64,000 nt of DNA from Neorhizobium tomejilense (GCA_002968845.1 PVBG01000011.1:124001-188000), one strand, 5' to 3'; positions 28,610-39,183 are shown, numbered from the stretch's first letter. The notes: generated by a model from the letters alone, not told the origin. Made by a program: numbers and translations.

Positions 28610-29647
28610 ATGGAAGTCACCATCAACAATATCCGCAAGGAATTCGAACGTTTCCCGGCGCTGAACGACGTGTCGCTGAAGATCGCGTCCGGCGAGCTGA
28701 TCGCGCTGCTCGGTCCCTCAGGCTCCGGCAAGACGACGCTCCTGCGCCTGATCGCTGGCCTCGATTTCCCGACATCGGGCAAGATCTTCTTCGGCGATCA
28801 GGACGCCTCGCATCATTCGGTGCAGGAGCGCAATGTCGGGTTCGTATTCCAGCATTATGCGCTGTTCCGGCACATGACGGTCGCCGAGAATATCGGCTTC
28901 GGTCTCAAGGTCCGGCCGACCGCCAGCCGTCCGCCGAAAACGGAAATCCGCCGTCGCGTCTCCGAACTCCTGGACATGGTCCAGCTCGGCGGGCTTGAGA
29001 AGCGTTATCCGAACCAGCTTTCCGGCGGCCAGCGCCAGCGCGTAGCACTTGCCCGCGCCATGGCGATCGAGCCGCGCATCCTGCTGCTCGACGAACCGTT
29101 TGGCGCGCTCGACGCCAAGGTGCGCAAGGAATTGCGCCGCTGGCTGCGGGAATTCCACGACCGCACTGGCCACACCACCGTCTTCGTCACCCATGACCAG
29201 GAAGAGGCGCTGGAACTCGCCGACCGCGTCGTGGTCATGAGCCAGGGCAAAATCGAGCAGGTCGGCTCGGCCGACGACGTCTACGACCGGCCGGGCTCCC
29301 CCTTCGTCTTCTCCTTCATCGGCGAGTCCTCGCAGCTCCCGGTCGAGGTAAGAGACGGCACCATGCTCTTCCAGGGCCAGCCGATCGGCATTGCAGAGGC
29401 GGGCGACGGGGCAGGGGAACTGTTCTTCCGGCCGGAAGACGTGACGCTCGTCGACGCGCCGGATGCGCTGTTCGGCAAGGTCACCGCCTGCCGCCGCCTC
29501 GCCGGCACCCGCATCGCCGAGATCGACATCGCCAATGACGGCCACGCCCCGTATCATGTCGAGGTGGAGGTGCCGCTGCATGCGCCGATCGAGCTCGGCA
29601 GCGAAACTCGCTTCCGTCCGACACGCTGGAAGGTTTTCCGCAAATAG
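28610..29647 (+). CDS. cysA: Sulfate ABC transporter ATP-binding protein CysA
   Basis: A 345-residue ABC ATPase. Walker A is GPSGSGKTT, the signature [15 protein letters not shown], Walker [14 protein letters not shown] and the H-loop [14 protein letters not shown]-terminal regulatory domain of the OB type (residues ~240-345) matches CysA. It provides the energy for sulfate uptake through CysTW. Last gene of the operon; no good terminator follows, although a weak hairpin with a T-run lies near 29727-29753. Confidence 0.95.
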   Translation: MEVTINNIRKEFERFPALNDVSLKIASGELIALLGPSGSGKTTLLRLIAGLDFPTSGKIFFGDQDASHHSVQERNVGFVFQHYALFRHMTVAENIGFGLKVRPTASRPPKTEIRRRVSELLDMVQLGGLEKRYPNQLSGGQRQRVALARAMAIEPRILLLDEPFGALDAKVRKELRRWLREFHDRTGHTTVFVTHDQEEALELADRVVVMSQGKIEQVGSADDVYDRPGSPFVFSFIGESSQLPVEVRDGTMLFQGQPIGIAEAGDGAGELFFRPEDVTLVDAPDALFGKVTACRRLAGTRIAEIDIANDGHAPYHVEVEVPLHAPIELGSETRFRPTRWKVFRK

Positions 29648-29726
29648 CGTTTCCGCAGCCTCAAGACGACGTTAGCCGCCCGTTACACGCTGCGGCATAT
29701 ACGATGCCGCTGAAATCGCAGTGCAC

Positions 29727-29753
29727 GCGCCGTTGTTGCGTGGCGTTTTTACC
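29727..29753 (+). terminator. Weak terminator-like hairpin after cysA
   Basis: A short GC stem (CACGC/GCGTG or a shifted GCGCC/GGCGT form) followed by TTTTT. It is 80 bases after the cysA stop. The stem is only 5 bp. Confidence 0.35.
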
Positions 29754-29881
29754 TTAATCACGGAAAGTTTTTCAGAATTGATATGTGTCAATTGTTGATT
29801 GGCACAGAACAGGTAAGAACCTTTTGGGCGCAAGCTCTGACGAAATGCAGGCCTAACGCTTATTTCCGTGACGGATAACCT

Positions 29882-31201
29882 ATGGCAGACATTGCCCACC
29901 TCGAAGAACCCTCCGAGCCGGTCGCCGGCTCGCCCGCAAAACAGTCGGCACAATCGGCCATCTCCATGGGGAGGGTGCTGATTGATCGCCTGACTCCCGA
30001 TACGAGCATTCTCCTGTCTTTCGGTTTCGTTCTGTTCGTGATCGCACTTGGCGTGAGTGTTTTCCTCGAGGAAAATCTGGTGAGGCTCGGCTGGAGCCTG
30101 CTTCTGTCGAACACCAATATCCAAGCGCCGACCGGCCTGGCGCTGACGCTCCTGATCGGCACGCTTGCCACCAACCGGCTGCGGCGCCCGCGGCGCTGCC
30201 GCAAGCCGCCGGCGAGCGACGAAATGAACCGTGCCGTCGAAATTCTCGCCACCCAGCCGAATGCGAGCGCCGGTCTCGTCCGCCTTGGCGACAAGAAACT
30301 ACTTTTTTCCGATTGCGGCAACGCATTCATCATGTACGCCCAGCAGGGCCGTTCCTGGGTGGCGCTGTTCGATCCCATCGGCCCCGGCAGCGCCTGGTCC
30401 GGCCTGACGCTGAAATTCATGGAACATGCCCGCAAGTCGGGTTGCCGCGCCGTTTTCTATCAGGTCTCCCAGGATTTCCTGCCGCTCACCGTCGAATCCG
30501 GGTTGAAGCCCTACAAGCTCGGCGAACAGGCGGTGGTTGACCTGACGAACTTCGACCTCAAGGGTGGCACTCGGATCAGGCTTCGGCGCGCCGTCAACCG
30601 CGCGGTTCGCGATGGTCTTGAGTTTTCGATGATCGAGGCAGATGACGTGCCCGCCGTTCTCGATGAGCTCCGGTCCGTCTCGCGTGCGTGGCTGACGGCC
30701 CAGAATGCCACGGAAAAAGGCTTTTCGCTCGGAACCTTCCAGCCTCAATACGTGGCGACCGGCCCGGTTGGCGTCATCCGCATCGAGGGTAAGATTGTTG
30801 CATTCGCCAACGTCCTTTCGACCGGCTCCGCCGGGGACGCCTGCATCGACCTGATGCGCCACCTGCCGAATGCCCATCAGGGCATGATGGTCTTGCTGTT
30901 CGTGCGGATCATGGAGCATTTGAGGGCTGCAGGCTTTCGCACCCTCAACCTCGGCATGGCGCCGCTTGCCGGCCTTTCAACCCATAGCAAGGCGCCGCTC
31001 TGGAACCACGTGGGCGAGCGCATCTTCCAGAATGGCGAGCGTTTCTACAATTTCCGCGGCGTGAGGTTGTTCAAGGACAAGTTCGATCCGGAATGGCAGC
31101 CGCGTTACATCGCCGTCTCCGGCCGTGGCCTGCCAATCGTTTCACTGGTCGACGTTACCATGCTGATCGGCGGCGGGCTGAAGGGCATCCTTCGCAGATG
31201 A
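29882..31201 (+). CDS. lpiA: Phosphatidylglycerol lysyltransferase-type protein (LpiA/MprF catalytic domain)
   Basis: A 439-residue protein with two N-terminal hydrophobic segments (about 43-62 and 83-98) and a C-terminal DUF2156 (MprF synthase) domain: FIMYAQQGRSWVALFDPIGP, CRAVFYQVSQDFLPLTVESGLKPYKLGEQAVVDLTNFDLKG and NLGMAPLAGL. MprF proteins transfer lysine from tRNA to phosphatidylglycerol. It lacks the large N-terminal flippase domain that full-length MprF/LpiA proteins carry. The acvB gene follows with an ATGA overlap, the arrangement known as lpiA-acvB (or atvA) in rhizobia, where it is acid-induced. The gene symbol is inferred from this pairing. Confidence 0.8.
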   Translation: MADIAHLEEPSEPVAGSPAKQSAQSAISMGRVLIDRLTPDTSILLSFGFVLFVIALGVSVFLEENLVRLGWSLLLSNTNIQAPTGLALTLLIGTLATNRLRRPRRCRKPPASDEMNRAVEILATQPNASAGLVRLGDKKLLFSDCGNAFIMYAQQGRSWVALFDPIGPGSAWSGLTLKFMEHARKSGCRAVFYQVSQDFLPLTVESGLKPYKLGEQAVVDLTNFDLKGGTRIRLRRAVNRAVRDGLEFSMIEADDVPAVLDELRSVSRAWLTAQNATEKGFSLGTFQPQYVATGPVGVIRIEGKIVAFANVLSTGSAGDACIDLMRHLPNAHQGMMVLLFVRIMEHLRAAGFRTLNLGMAPLAGLSTHSKAPLWNHVGERIFQNGERFYNFRGVRLFKDKFDPEWQPRYIAVSGRGLPIVSLVDVTMLIGGGLKGILRR

Positions 31202-32559
31202 AGGTTCTGCCGATCATTGTTGCAGGCATCACCTTCGTCGCTGCCATCGTCAATATCGTCTCCGACCCGGCCCTGAAGGCCAAAAGCCTGCCGATCGACC
31301 GGATTTCTTTTCCCGAAGCCAAGGCGACTGGCGTCGTGGTGCTGCTTTCGGGCGGCGAGGGGTGGTCGGACCGCGAGGAGCGGACGTCCGAGGCGCTGGT
31401 CAGGGACGGTGCCCTGGTGGTCGGCGTGGATATTCGCGATTATTATGCGGCGCTCGAGGAAGAGCGGAGCGACTGCCTTTATCTGGTTTCCGACATCGAA
31501 GACCTAACGCGCCAGCTGCACCGCTCGGCCGATATCGCCACCTATCATCCGCCGGTCGTGGCAGGCATTGGCGACGGCGCTACGCTGGCGCTCGCCATCG
31601 CCGCCCAGACGCCGGACTCGACGATCGCCGAGACGCTTGCCATCGACCCGCAGACAGCCATCCCGCTGTCGACCATCCTCTGCACTCCGGCGCCGAAGAC
31701 GCCGGTCACCGGCGGCACGGTCTACGGCCTGACCGAAGGCGATCTTCCCAATCCCGTCCGGATCGTCTTCACCTCCGAGGCCGACGCGGCGGGCCGCCGC
31801 CACGCGGAAAATCTGAAAAACACTCATCCCGCGATCGAGTACCGGGAAGCGGCTGGCGGCGCGGATGTGGCACTGCTGGAGAATACATCGGCCACCGTCC
31901 GGCGGCTCGCCCAGTCCGCGTCGCCGCTCAATCTGCCGATCGTGCCGATCCATGCGACGCCGAAGCACAACACCATGGCGATCATCTATTCCGGTGACGG
32001 CGGCTGGCGCGATATCGACCAGCAGCTCGGCGCCTATCTGAAGGAAGAGGGCATCCCGGTCGTCGGCGTCGATGCATTGCGCTATTTCTGGAGCGAGCGA
32101 ACCCCGGAACAGACCGCCGCCGACCTTTCCCATATCATCAGTTCCTACCGCAAACGCTGGAACGTCGATAACGTCCTGCTGATCGGATATTCCTTCGGTG
32201 CCGATATCCTGCCGGCCACCTACCGGCTGCTGCCGGATGCCGACAAGCAGGCGATTTCGCTCGTCTCGCTTCTGGCGCTGTCGCACCAGGCGGATTTCGA
32301 GATCAACGTGACCGGCTGGCTCGGATTTGCAGGCCTTGGCAAATACGGCGATCCGGTCGACGATCTTCGCGAGGTCGAGCCGTCCAAGATCCAGTGCATC
32401 TACGGCCTCAAAGAAGATGACAGCGCCTGCCCGGCAGTCCGGGAGATCCGCGGCACCCAGGTTCTCGCCCGCGAAGGCGGCCACCATTTCGATGGCGATT
32501 ACCGCGCCCTCAACCGCCTGATCGTCGACAGGGCCGTGGCGCTGATGGCGACCAACTGA
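31198..32559 (+). CDS. acvB: AcvB/VirJ family periplasmic protein, probable lysyl-phosphatidylglycerol hydrolase
   Basis: A 453-residue alpha/beta-hydrolase-like protein. The N terminus (VLPIIVAGITFVAAIVNIVS) is a signal or anchor. Two VirJ-like repeats occur, with the second having the serine nucleophile motif IGYSFGADILPATYRL and a late His in GGHHFDGDYRALN. AcvB of Agrobacterium supports virulence and removes lysyl-phosphatidylglycerol made by LpiA. The ATG overlaps the lpiA stop (ATGA 31198-31201), so the two are coupled. Longer upstream reading lies inside lpiA and was discarded. Confidence 0.9.
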   Translation: MKVLPIIVAGITFVAAIVNIVSDPALKAKSLPIDRISFPEAKATGVVVLLSGGEGWSDREERTSEALVRDGALVVGVDIRDYYAALEEERSDCLYLVSDIEDLTRQLHRSADIATYHPPVVAGIGDGATLALAIAAQTPDSTIAETLAIDPQTAIPLSTILCTPAPKTPVTGGTVYGLTEGDLPNPVRIVFTSEADAAGRRHAENLKNTHPAIEYREAAGGADVALLENTSATVRRLAQSASPLNLPIVPIHATPKHNTMAIIYSGDGGWRDIDQQLGAYLKEEGIPVVGVDALRYFWSERTPEQTAADLSHIISSYRKRWNVDNVLLIGYSFGADILPATYRLLPDADKQAISLVSLLALSHQADFEINVTGWLGFAGLGKYGDPVDDLREVEPSKIQCIYGLKEDDSACPAVREIRGTQVLAREGGHHFDGDYRALNRLIVDRAVALMATN

Positions 32560-32661
32560 GCGTCGATAGCGGGCTGACGTTCAAGAAACGGTGAAACCTC
32601 TGGTTATTCGGTAAGGCATCCTACATCTCCGGCATATGATCCGGAACAGAGGAGAGCCGTC

Positions 32662-33045
32662 ATGCCCCGCCTTTCGATCGCCCGCATTCTAGCCGGCACC
32701 ATGATCGCCGCATCGCTCGCCGGGACTGCCGTTGCCCATCACGGCTGGTCCTGGGCGGAAGCCGACCAGATAGACCTCAAGGGTACGATCCAGTCGATTT
32801 CATTCGCACCGCCGCATCCGACGCTCGAGATCAGAGCCGAAGATGGCGTCTGGCGCGTCGAGCTCGGCAATCCCAATCAGACCCAGCGCTCCGGCTTCGT
32901 CGAAGGGCAGGCCAAGGTCGGCGACCAGATCACCGCCACCGGCAACCGCTCCGAAGACCGCACCGAAAAACGCATGAAGGCGGTCCGGATCGTCGTCTCC
33001 GGCAAGACCTTCGACATCTATCCGGAACGCATCAAGACCAACTGA
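32662..33045 (+). CDS. Exported DUF6152-like protein
   Basis: A 127-residue protein with a signal peptide (SIARILAGTMIAASLAGTAVA, cleavage before HHGW). The mature start HHGWSWAEADQIDLKGTIQSISFAPPHPTLEIRAEDG is the OB-like beta barrel seen in DUF6152 proteins, found in various proteobacteria next to small membrane proteins. A GAGGAG ribosome binding site precedes the ATG. It runs into the next gene after 7 bases, so the two are probably one operon. Function unknown; some family members sit near metal genes. Confidence 0.7.
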   Translation: MPRLSIARILAGTMIAASLAGTAVAHHGWSWAEADQIDLKGTIQSISFAPPHPTLEIRAEDGVWRVELGNPNQTQRSGFVEGQAKVGDQITATGNRSEDRTEKRMKAVRIVVSGKTFDIYPERIKTN

Positions 33046-33052
33046 GGCGGGC

Positions 33053-33523
33053 ATGGAATTTCTCGCGTCGCTTGTCGAAACGCCGCTCGCGCGGGCGCTG
33101 ATCACGTCTTCGACGCTCTATCTGCTGGTCAACGCTGCGCACATCCTCGGCATCGGCATGCTGTTCGGCGCCATCCTGGCGCTGGACCTCCGGCTGTTGG
33201 GCCTGGCCCCGGTCGTCCCGCTTGCCGCGATCGCACCCTACCTGTCACGCCTCGCCGGCGCCGGCGTCCTGATTGCCATCGTCACCGGCCTCTGCCTGTT
33301 CTCGGTGCGGCCGCTGGAATATGCTCGCAACCCGGCTTTCTTCGCCAAGCTCGGCTTGGTGGCGCTCGGCCTTCTGAACGTTGCCATTGTTCATTTCAAT
33401 TCCGGATGGCGGACGGTGCTCGCCGGTAACGCGCCGACGGCAGCACTTCGGTTTTCCGCCATCCTCTCGATCGTGCTGTGGATCAGCGCGGTGATTGCCG
33501 GCAGATGGATCGGATTTTTGTAG
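33053..33523 (+). CDS. Small integral membrane protein (DUF2214/DUF6644-like)
   Basis: A 156-residue protein with about four membrane spans (YLLVNAAHILGIGMLFGAILALDL, IAPYLSRLAGAGVLIAIVTGLCLF, FFAKLGLVALGLLNVAIVHF, LRFSAILSIVLWISAVIAGRWIG). His in AAHILG and Arg in RPLEYARNPAFFAKL are positions where such families bind or pair. It directly follows the DUF6152-like gene, a common pairing. I do not assign a function. Confidence 0.65.
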   Translation: MEFLASLVETPLARALITSSTLYLLVNAAHILGIGMLFGAILALDLRLLGLAPVVPLAAIAPYLSRLAGAGVLIAIVTGLCLFSVRPLEYARNPAFFAKLGLVALGLLNVAIVHFNSGWRTVLAGNAPTAALRFSAILSIVLWISAVIAGRWIGFL

Positions 33524-33527
33524 ACGT

Positions 33528-33555
33528 CTTGATCCGATTTAAAAGTTGCTACAAT
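33528..33555 (+). promoter_or_regulatory. Putative promoter of the small gene at 33582
   Basis: CTTGAT (33528-33533) and TACAAT (33550-33555) are separated by 16 bases, in the gap between the membrane protein and the small ORF. The match to sigma-70 consensus is good. Confidence 0.45.
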
Positions 33556-33581
33556 ATCTCAGTATCAATCGGGGATTGTTG

Positions 33582-33833
33582 ATGGACCGTAATCCTCCCG
33601 AACGTGCTCGGGAACAACGTGAGTTCATTTTGCGAGGGCTTGCCTCTTATGAGGACGCGCTATGCACCGGTATCTACTACAGCACGGATGAAGTCCTTGC
33701 CGAATTGAGATCCAAACTAGATGCCAGAACCGCGGAAAGGGCTGCGACACAAAAGCGGTTGGAGGAGGCATTCGGTTCATGGAATGAAGTCGACGGTTTG
33801 ACTAGCGATCGCTCACCATCGCCCGCGGATTGA
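33582..33833 (+). CDS. Small hypothetical protein, antitoxin-like
   Basis: An 83-residue mostly helical protein. The segment [31 protein letters not shown] looks like the helix-turn-strand seen in short antitoxins (for example those with a G-x-Y-x-S/T-x-x-E-V-x-x-x-L pattern), but no toxin is next to it. It has its own promoter-like boxes and its 3' end overlaps the end of betA by 32 bases on the opposite strand. Real gene status is likely from coding shape but not proven; the antitoxin link is a guess. Confidence 0.5.
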   Translation: MDRNPPERAREQREFILRGLASYEDALCTGIYYSTDEVLAELRSKLDARTAERAATQKRLEEAFGSWNEVDGLTSDRSPSPAD

Positions 33834-35454
33834 CCCAGGGTTCCTGATTGCTGCGGGGCAGGGGCGTCCTGCCGAGGATATGATCGGCTGCCTTCTCTCC
33901 GGTCATGATCGAGGGGCCGTTGAGGTTGCCGTAGGTCACATGCGGGAAGATCGACGAATCCGCGACCCTTAAGGCCTCGACCCCGATCACCCGGCATTCC
34001 GGGTCGACCACGGCCAAAGGATCGTCGGCGCGGCCCATCCGGCAGGTGCCGCAGGGGTGATAGGCGCTTTCCAGATGCTCGCGCAGGAATGCGTCGATCT
34101 GGTCATCCGTCTCGACCTGTTCGCCCGGCTGGATTTCCGGCCCGCGATACTGGTCGAATGCCTTCTGGGAAAAGATCTCGCGGGTCAGCCGCACGCAATG
34201 GCGGAACTTCTCCCAGTCTTCGGGATGGCTCATGTAGTTGAAGCGGATCACCGGATCCACCTTCGGATCGGGCGAACGCAGCGTCACGCTCCCGCGTGAT
34301 TTTGACAGGTTGTAGCCGACATGCACCTGGAAGCCGTGGCTTTTCGCCGCCGCGCGGCCGTCATAGGAAATCGCCACCGGCAGGAAATGATATTGAATAT
34401 CCGGCTGCGTGAGACCGGCGCTCGAGCGCAGGAAGGCGCAGGCCTCGAACTGGTTGGAGGCGCCGAGGCCACCCTTCGACAGCAGCCATTGCGCGCCGAC
34501 CACGCCCTGCCAGAACCAGGGCAGCCAAGAATAGAGCGATACCGGCTTGGTCGAAACCTGCTGGAAATAGAATTCCATATGGTCCTGCAGGTTGGCGCCG
34601 ACACCCGGCCGGTCGGCCGTGACTTCGATGCCCATCTCCTTGAGATGGTCCGCCTGCCCGATGCCGGAGAGCATCAGCAGTTTCGGGGAGTTGAAGGAGG
34701 AGGCCGAGACGATCACCTCGCGGTTGGCCCTGATCGTCTCGTTGACGCCGCGGCGAAAAATTTCAACGCCGACGGCGCGGCCGTTCTCGATGACGATTTT
34801 CTGCGCCAGCCCATAGATCAGTTCGACATTCTTGCGCTTCAGCGCCGGCCGCAGATAGGCGTTGGCGGCCGACCAGCGCCGGCCGTTATGGATCGTCTGC
34901 TCCATCAGCCCAAAGCCTTCCTGCTTCGAGCCGTTATAGTCCTGCGTCATCTCGAAACCGGCCTGGGAGCCCGCCTGGATGAAGGCATGGAAGAGCGGAT
35001 TGGTCATCGGCCCACGTTTTACATGCAGTGGCCCGTCCGTGCCGCGCCAGCCTTCCTCGCCGCCATGGCTATGCTCCATGCGCTTGAAATAGGGCAGCAC
35101 GTCCGCATAGGCCCAGCCGGTCGCTCCCAGCTCCTCCCAGCGGTTATAGTCTTCCGCGTGCCCCCGGACATAGACAAGCCCGTTGATCGACGACGACCCG
35201 CCGATCACCTTCCCGCGCGGCGCGGTGATGCGGCGATTGTTGAGGTTCGGCTCCGGTTCGGACAGATAACCCCAGTTGTAGCGCTTCATGCTCATCGGCC
35301 AGGCGAGCGCCCCCGGCATCTGGATGAACGGCCCGAAATCGGATCCGCCGGCCTCGATGACGATCACCGAATTTTTGCCGTCCTCCGACAGGCGATAGGC
35401 CATGGCGGAGCCTGCGGAACCGGAACCGATGATGACGAAATCTGCCTGAAGCAT
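33802..35454 (-). CDS. betA: Choline dehydrogenase BetA
   Basis: A 550-residue GMC-family flavoprotein that oxidises choline to betaine aldehyde. The FAD motif is [18 protein letters not shown], and the GMC signatures include [20 protein letters not shown] and [16 protein letters not shown]. The C-terminal active-site His is in [11 protein letters not shown] chose the ATG at 35454, which places the FAD motif at the N terminus; the longer frame runs through a repeat. Third gene of betC-betB-betA, separated from betB by an intergenic mosaic repeat. Confidence 0.93.
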   Translation of the reverse strand: MLQADFVIIGSGSAGSAMAYRLSEDGKNSVIVIEAGGSDFGPFIQMPGALAWPMSMKRYNWGYLSEPEPNLNNRRITAPRGKVIGGSSSINGLVYVRGHAEDYNRWEELGATGWAYADVLPYFKRMEHSHGGEEGWRGTDGPLHVKRGPMTNPLFHAFIQAGSQAGFEMTQDYNGSKQEGFGLMEQTIHNGRRWSAANAYLRPALKRKNVELIYGLAQKIVIENGRAVGVEIFRRGVNETIRANREVIVSASSFNSPKLLMLSGIGQADHLKEMGIEVTADRPGVGANLQDHMEFYFQQVSTKPVSLYSWLPWFWQGVVGAQWLLSKGGLGASNQFEACAFLRSSAGLTQPDIQYHFLPVAISYDGRAAAKSHGFQVHVGYNLSKSRGSVTLRSPDPKVDPVIRFNYMSHPEDWEKFRHCVRLTREIFSQKAFDQYRGPEIQPGEQVETDDQIDAFLREHLESAYHPCGTCRMGRADDPLAVVDPECRVIGVEALRVADSSIFPHVTYGNLNGPSIMTGEKAADHILGRTPLPRSNQEPWVNPRAMVSDR

Positions 35455-35496
35455 GTCAGCGTTCTCCAGACATCTTTTTGAGGTCGTGCCGTGCCA

Positions 35497-35670
35497 GCCC
35501 CCCTCTGGCCTGCCGGCCATCTCCCCCACGGATGGGAAGATCACAACTGGCCCGACCTTCCCGCCAAATTGACCACGGGCCGAGTCGCTGCGCCTGTTGT
35601 TTGGGGAAGCCTGCGCCCCCAGCCAATCTCCCCACTCGTGGGGGAGATGGCCGGCAGGCCAGAGGGGGGC
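35497..35670. repeat. Rhizobial intergenic mosaic repeat (RIME-like), copy 2
   Basis: A 174-base element between betB and betA, with perfect 33-bp inverted repeats at its ends (35497-35529 and 35638-35670). The ends share GGCCTGCCGGCCATCTCCCC with the copy at 58183. It splits the operon without touching either gene and could fold into a very strong hairpin in the mRNA. Confidence 0.75.
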
Positions 35671-35700
35671 GGACTTGCGCGACGACAGCCGTGGTGAACA

Positions 35701-37164
35701 TCAATACGGCGCCTCGACCTTGCCCATGCCCACATAGACAGTCTTCAGCTCGGAATAGTGCTCCAGCGCCGCCAGCGAATTTTCGCGTCCGAAGCCGGAT
35801 TGCTTGGAGCCGCCGAAGGGGATTTCCACCGGGCAGAGATTGTAGGTATTGATCCACAGCGTGCCGGCTTCCAACTGATCCGCCACCCGATGGCCGCGCG
35901 TCAGATCGGACGTGAACACTCCGCCCGAAAGGCCGAATTCGGTGCCGTTGGCGCGGGCGATCACCTCGGCCTCGTCGTCGAAATCGAGCACGCACATGAC
36001 AGGCCCGAAAATCTCCTCGCGCGCGATCGTCATGTCGTCGGTGACGTCGGCGAAAACGGTCGGCTGCACGTAATAACCTTCGCCGGTGACGTGGTTCGGA
36101 ATGCCGCCGCCGGTGACGAGCGTGGCACCCTCGACCTTGCCCTTTTCGATATAGCTCATCACCTTCTGGCGCTGGTCGAAGGAGACCATCGGTCCGATCT
36201 GGGTCGCCTCGTCCATCGGATCGCCGATCACCATGTTTTCCGTGCGGGCCTTGAGGCGGGAGAGGAATGTCTCCTTGATGCTCCGTTGCACGAAGACGCG
36301 GGTGCCGTTGGAGCAGACCTGGCCGGTCGAATAGAAGTTGCCGAGCATCGCTCCGCCGATCGCACTGTCGATATCCGCGTCGTCGAAGACGATCAGCGGC
36401 GACTTGCCGCCGAGCTCCATCGTCACATGCTTGAGGCTTCCGGCCGCCGCCGCCGCCACCTTGCGGCCGGTCGGCACCGAGCCGGTCAGCGACACCTTGG
36501 CGACATCGCGATGGTTGACCAGCAGCGGCCCGGTCGTCCGGTCGCCCTGGATGACGTTGTAGAGCCCCTTCGGCAACCCGGCCTCAATGAGAATTTCAGC
36601 AATCTTCAGCGCCCCGAGCGGCGTGTTTTCGGATGGCTTGAACACCATGGCATTGCCGCAGATCAGCGCCGGCGCACCTTTCCAGCAGGCGATCTGCTGC
36701 GGATAGTTCCAGGCGCCGATGCCGACGCAAACGCCCAGAGGCACCCGTTTCGTATAGGCAAAGTCCTGCCCCAGGGGGATGTAGCTTCCGTTGAGTCCTG
36801 CCGCTGCGATACCCCCGAAGAATTCGAAGCTGTCGGCGCCCGATGTCGGGTCGGCGACGATGGTTTCCTGGATCGGCTTGCCCGTATCGAGCGTCTCCAG
36901 TTCGGAAAGCTCGCGGTTGCGCTCCCGCATGATGTCGGCGGCGCGCTTGAGGATGCGGCCGCGGGCGGTCGGGCTCATCGCCGCCCATTCCGGCTGGGCG
37001 CGCTTGGCGGCCGCAATCGCCCTCTCGACGATCGCGGGCGTGGCCGCATGCAGCCGCGCGATCACCTCTCCGGTTGCCGGATAGAGGCTTTCGATGACGG
37101 TGCCTTCGGTATCCTCGACATATTCGCCGTCGATGAAATGGCTGGCGATCGGCTGGGCTTTCAT
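35701..37164 (-). CDS. betB: Betaine aldehyde dehydrogenase BetB
   Basis: A 487-residue NAD-dependent aldehyde dehydrogenase that makes glycine betaine, an osmoprotectant. The general-base Glu is in [12 protein letters not shown], the nucleophile Cys in [16 protein letters not shown], and the cofactor site is in [11 protein letters not shown]. BetB-specific features include [21 protein letters not shown]. It starts 1 base from the betC stop on the same strand, so betC-betB-betA form an operon. Cytoplasmic. Confidence 0.95.
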   Translation of the reverse strand: MKAQPIASHFIDGEYVEDTEGTVIESLYPATGEVIARLHAATPAIVERAIAAAKRAQPEWAAMSPTARGRILKRAADIMRERNRELSELETLDTGKPIQETIVADPTSGADSFEFFGGIAAAGLNGSYIPLGQDFAYTKRVPLGVCVGIGAWNYPQQIACWKGAPALICGNAMVFKPSENTPLGALKIAEILIEAGLPKGLYNVIQGDRTTGPLLVNHRDVAKVSLTGSVPTGRKVAAAAAGSLKHVTMELGGKSPLIVFDDADIDSAIGGAMLGNFYSTGQVCSNGTRVFVQRSIKETFLSRLKARTENMVIGDPMDEATQIGPMVSFDQRQKVMSYIEKGKVEGATLVTGGGIPNHVTGEGYYVQPTVFADVTDDMTIAREEIFGPVMCVLDFDDEAEVIARANGTEFGLSGGVFTSDLTRGHRVADQLEAGTLWINTYNLCPVEIPFGGSKQSGFGRENSLAALEHYSELKTVYVGMGKVEAPY

Positions 37165-37165
37165 C

Positions 37166-38689
37166 TCATTCTCCGCGCGGGTAGCGTTTGGACTCTTCGA
37201 GATTGTCGAGGTTCATGTGGTTGCGCATGTAGCGCTCCGACGCTTTCTGCAAGGGCTGGTGGTCCCAGGGGTAATAGGCGCCGTTGCGCAGCGCCTCGTA
37301 GACCACCCATCGCCGCGCCTGGCTTTCACGCACCGCCGCGTCGAAGGCGCCCATGTCCCACCGCTCTTCGCGCTGGCGCCGGAACTGAGCAACCACTTCG
37401 GCAAGTTCCGGATCGTCGGCAAGGTTGTTGAGCTCCTTGGGATCGCTTTCCAGGTCGAACAGCTGGTCCGGATCGAGTAGGCAATGGACATATTTCCATT
37501 TGCCCTCGCGGATGGCGACGAGCGGCGCATAGGAGCCTTCGGCGGCATATTCCATCAGCACCGGGCTCGTGCGCGGAACACCCTCCATCATCGGCTTGAG
37601 GCTTTCGCCGTCCGTCCAGGGCTTGATCTCGTCCATCGAAATGCCGGCGAGGTCGCAGAGCGTCGGGGTGACGTCGAGGTTGGAGACCGGCGCCAGATGC
37701 AGGGCAGCGGGCACGCCGGGACCGGCGATCATCAGCGGCACGCGGGCCGAGCCCTCGAAGAAGTTCATCTTGAACCACAGCCCGCGCTCGCCCAGCATGT
37801 CGCCATGGTCGGAGCAGAACAGGATCAGCGTGTCGTCGAGCATCCGCGTTCGCGTCAGCGTATCGACCAGCTCGCCGACCTTCTCGTCGATATAGGAGAT
37901 GTTGGCGAAATAGGCTCTTCGCGACCGGCGGACATTTTCTTCCGTTACGTCGAAATTCTTGTAGTCGCAGGAAAAGATGATCCGCTTCGAATGCGGGTCC
38001 TGGTCTTCGAGCGGGATCGGCCCGACTTCCGGCAGCAGGTGCTCGCAATCCTCGTAAAGATCCCAGAACTTCTTCCGCGCCACATAGGGGTCGTGCGGAT
38101 GGGTGAAGGAGACGGTCAGCGCCCAGGGGCGCCGCTCGGCATCGTCCCGCTCGCGGGCGAGGTGATAGAGCTTCTGGTTCGCGAGAAAGGCGACCTCGTC
38201 GTCATATTCCATCTGGTTGGTGATCTCGGCCACGCCCGCGCCGGTCACCGAACCGAGATTGTGGTACCACCAGTCGATACGCTCGCCCGGCTTGCGGTAA
38301 TCCGGCGTCCAGCCGAAATCGGCGGGATAGATATCGGTCGTCAGCCGGTCCTCGAACCCATGCAACTGGTCCGGCCCGACGAAATGCATCTTTCCCGAAA
38401 GCGCCGTGTAATACCCGGCGCGGCGCAGGTGATGGGCGAAGGTCGGGATCGACGAAACATATTCGGCGGCATTGTCGTAGACCTGCGTCCGGCTGGGCAG
38501 CTGGCCCGCCATGAACGAGGCACGCGCCGGCGCGCAGAGCGGCGATGACGTGTAGTTGTTGACAAACCGGGCACCGCGCGCGGCAAGCGCCTTGAGGTTC
38601 GGCGCATGCAGGAACGAAGCCGGCCCATCGGGAAACAGCGTCCCGTTCAACTGGTCGACCATGACGATGAGGATATTGGGTTTGGTCAT
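37166..38689 (-). CDS. betC: Choline-sulfatase BetC
   Basis: A 507-residue type I sulfatase that cleaves choline-O-sulfate into choline and sulfate. The Cys that becomes formylglycine is Cys52 in [15 protein letters not shown] (C-x-P-x-R). Metal-binding Asp residues are in MVDQLNG, and [13 protein letters not shown] supplies the late His/Asp. The ATG at 38689 is preferred; 38698 is possible. The usual repressor betI is not present next to it. This gene links osmoprotection to the sulfur genes nearby. Confidence 0.93.
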   Translation of the reverse strand: MTKPNILIVMVDQLNGTLFPDGPASFLHAPNLKALAARGARFVNNYTSSPLCAPARASFMAGQLPSRTQVYDNAAEYVSSIPTFAHHLRRAGYYTALSGKMHFVGPDQLHGFEDRLTTDIYPADFGWTPDYRKPGERIDWWYHNLGSVTGAGVAEITNQMEYDDEVAFLANQKLYHLARERDDAERRPWALTVSFTHPHDPYVARKKFWDLYEDCEHLLPEVGPIPLEDQDPHSKRIIFSCDYKNFDVTEENVRRSRRAYFANISYIDEKVGELVDTLTRTRMLDDTLILFCSDHGDMLGERGLWFKMNFFEGSARVPLMIAGPGVPAALHLAPVSNLDVTPTLCDLAGISMDEIKPWTDGESLKPMMEGVPRTSPVLMEYAAEGSYAPLVAIREGKWKYVHCLLDPDQLFDLESDPKELNNLADDPELAEVVAQFRRQREERWDMGAFDAAVRESQARRWVVYEALRNGAYYPWDHQPLQKASERYMRNHMNLDNLEESKRYPRGE

Positions 38690-38883
38690 GGCAGGCATTT
38701 TCCTCGCGGGCGGCATAGTCTCCACAGTGAGTTATTTTTGATCGTCTTGGCAATCAAGAAGCGATTGCGAACCTTCCTGTTCCAAAAGCGCGCCGTTGAC
38801 CCGGATCACGCCTGCTCCACATCCTATTCCATAGGTTCGGGTGAGGTTCTGGCAAAAGGGATCGGTCATGACGTTCGGTCGGA

Positions 38884-39010
38884 GGCATCGCCTATCTCGT
38901 CCACGCCTTCCAGGTGAAGGGCTGGGACCACGTCGGGTTCTGGCCTCGCGATCGACCTCACGATGCAGGGCTGGGCCCTGATCGCCGTCGCGCTTGCGGT
39001 CAAGTCTTGA
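38884..39010 (+). pseudogene. Frameshifted remnant of a small membrane protein
   Basis: Two adjacent reading frames give GIAYLVHAFQVKGWDHVG (from 38884) and, after a +1 shift near 38937-38940, SGLAIDLTMQGWALIAVALAVKS then stop at 39008-39010. Removing one base of GGGTTC joins them into one smooth, membrane-protein-like tail. The family was not recognised. The rest of the 494-base gap between betC and the EAL protein holds no convincing ORF; the last 170 bases before the EAL gene are AT-rich and probably promoter. Confidence 0.35.
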
Positions 39011-39183
39011 GGCACGCAGAGGTTGCCGCTAAGTCTCTAAAATCTTGTATAAAAATGCTTTTCATCGTCACAAAACTTTCATCCAGCCTTCATGTTCGGG
39101 AAAGGTATTTTTGACCAATTGCTGGGAACCTGACGTTCGTGTTGAGGCATGTTTTAGGCCATTTCGCAGTGGAGTAATGAGTA

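Noticed and set aside
29882..31201. Plain GNAT acetyltransferase annotation for the DUF2156 protein
   Set aside because: The MprF-type segments and the coupled acvB gene fit a lysyl-phosphatidylglycerol synthase better.
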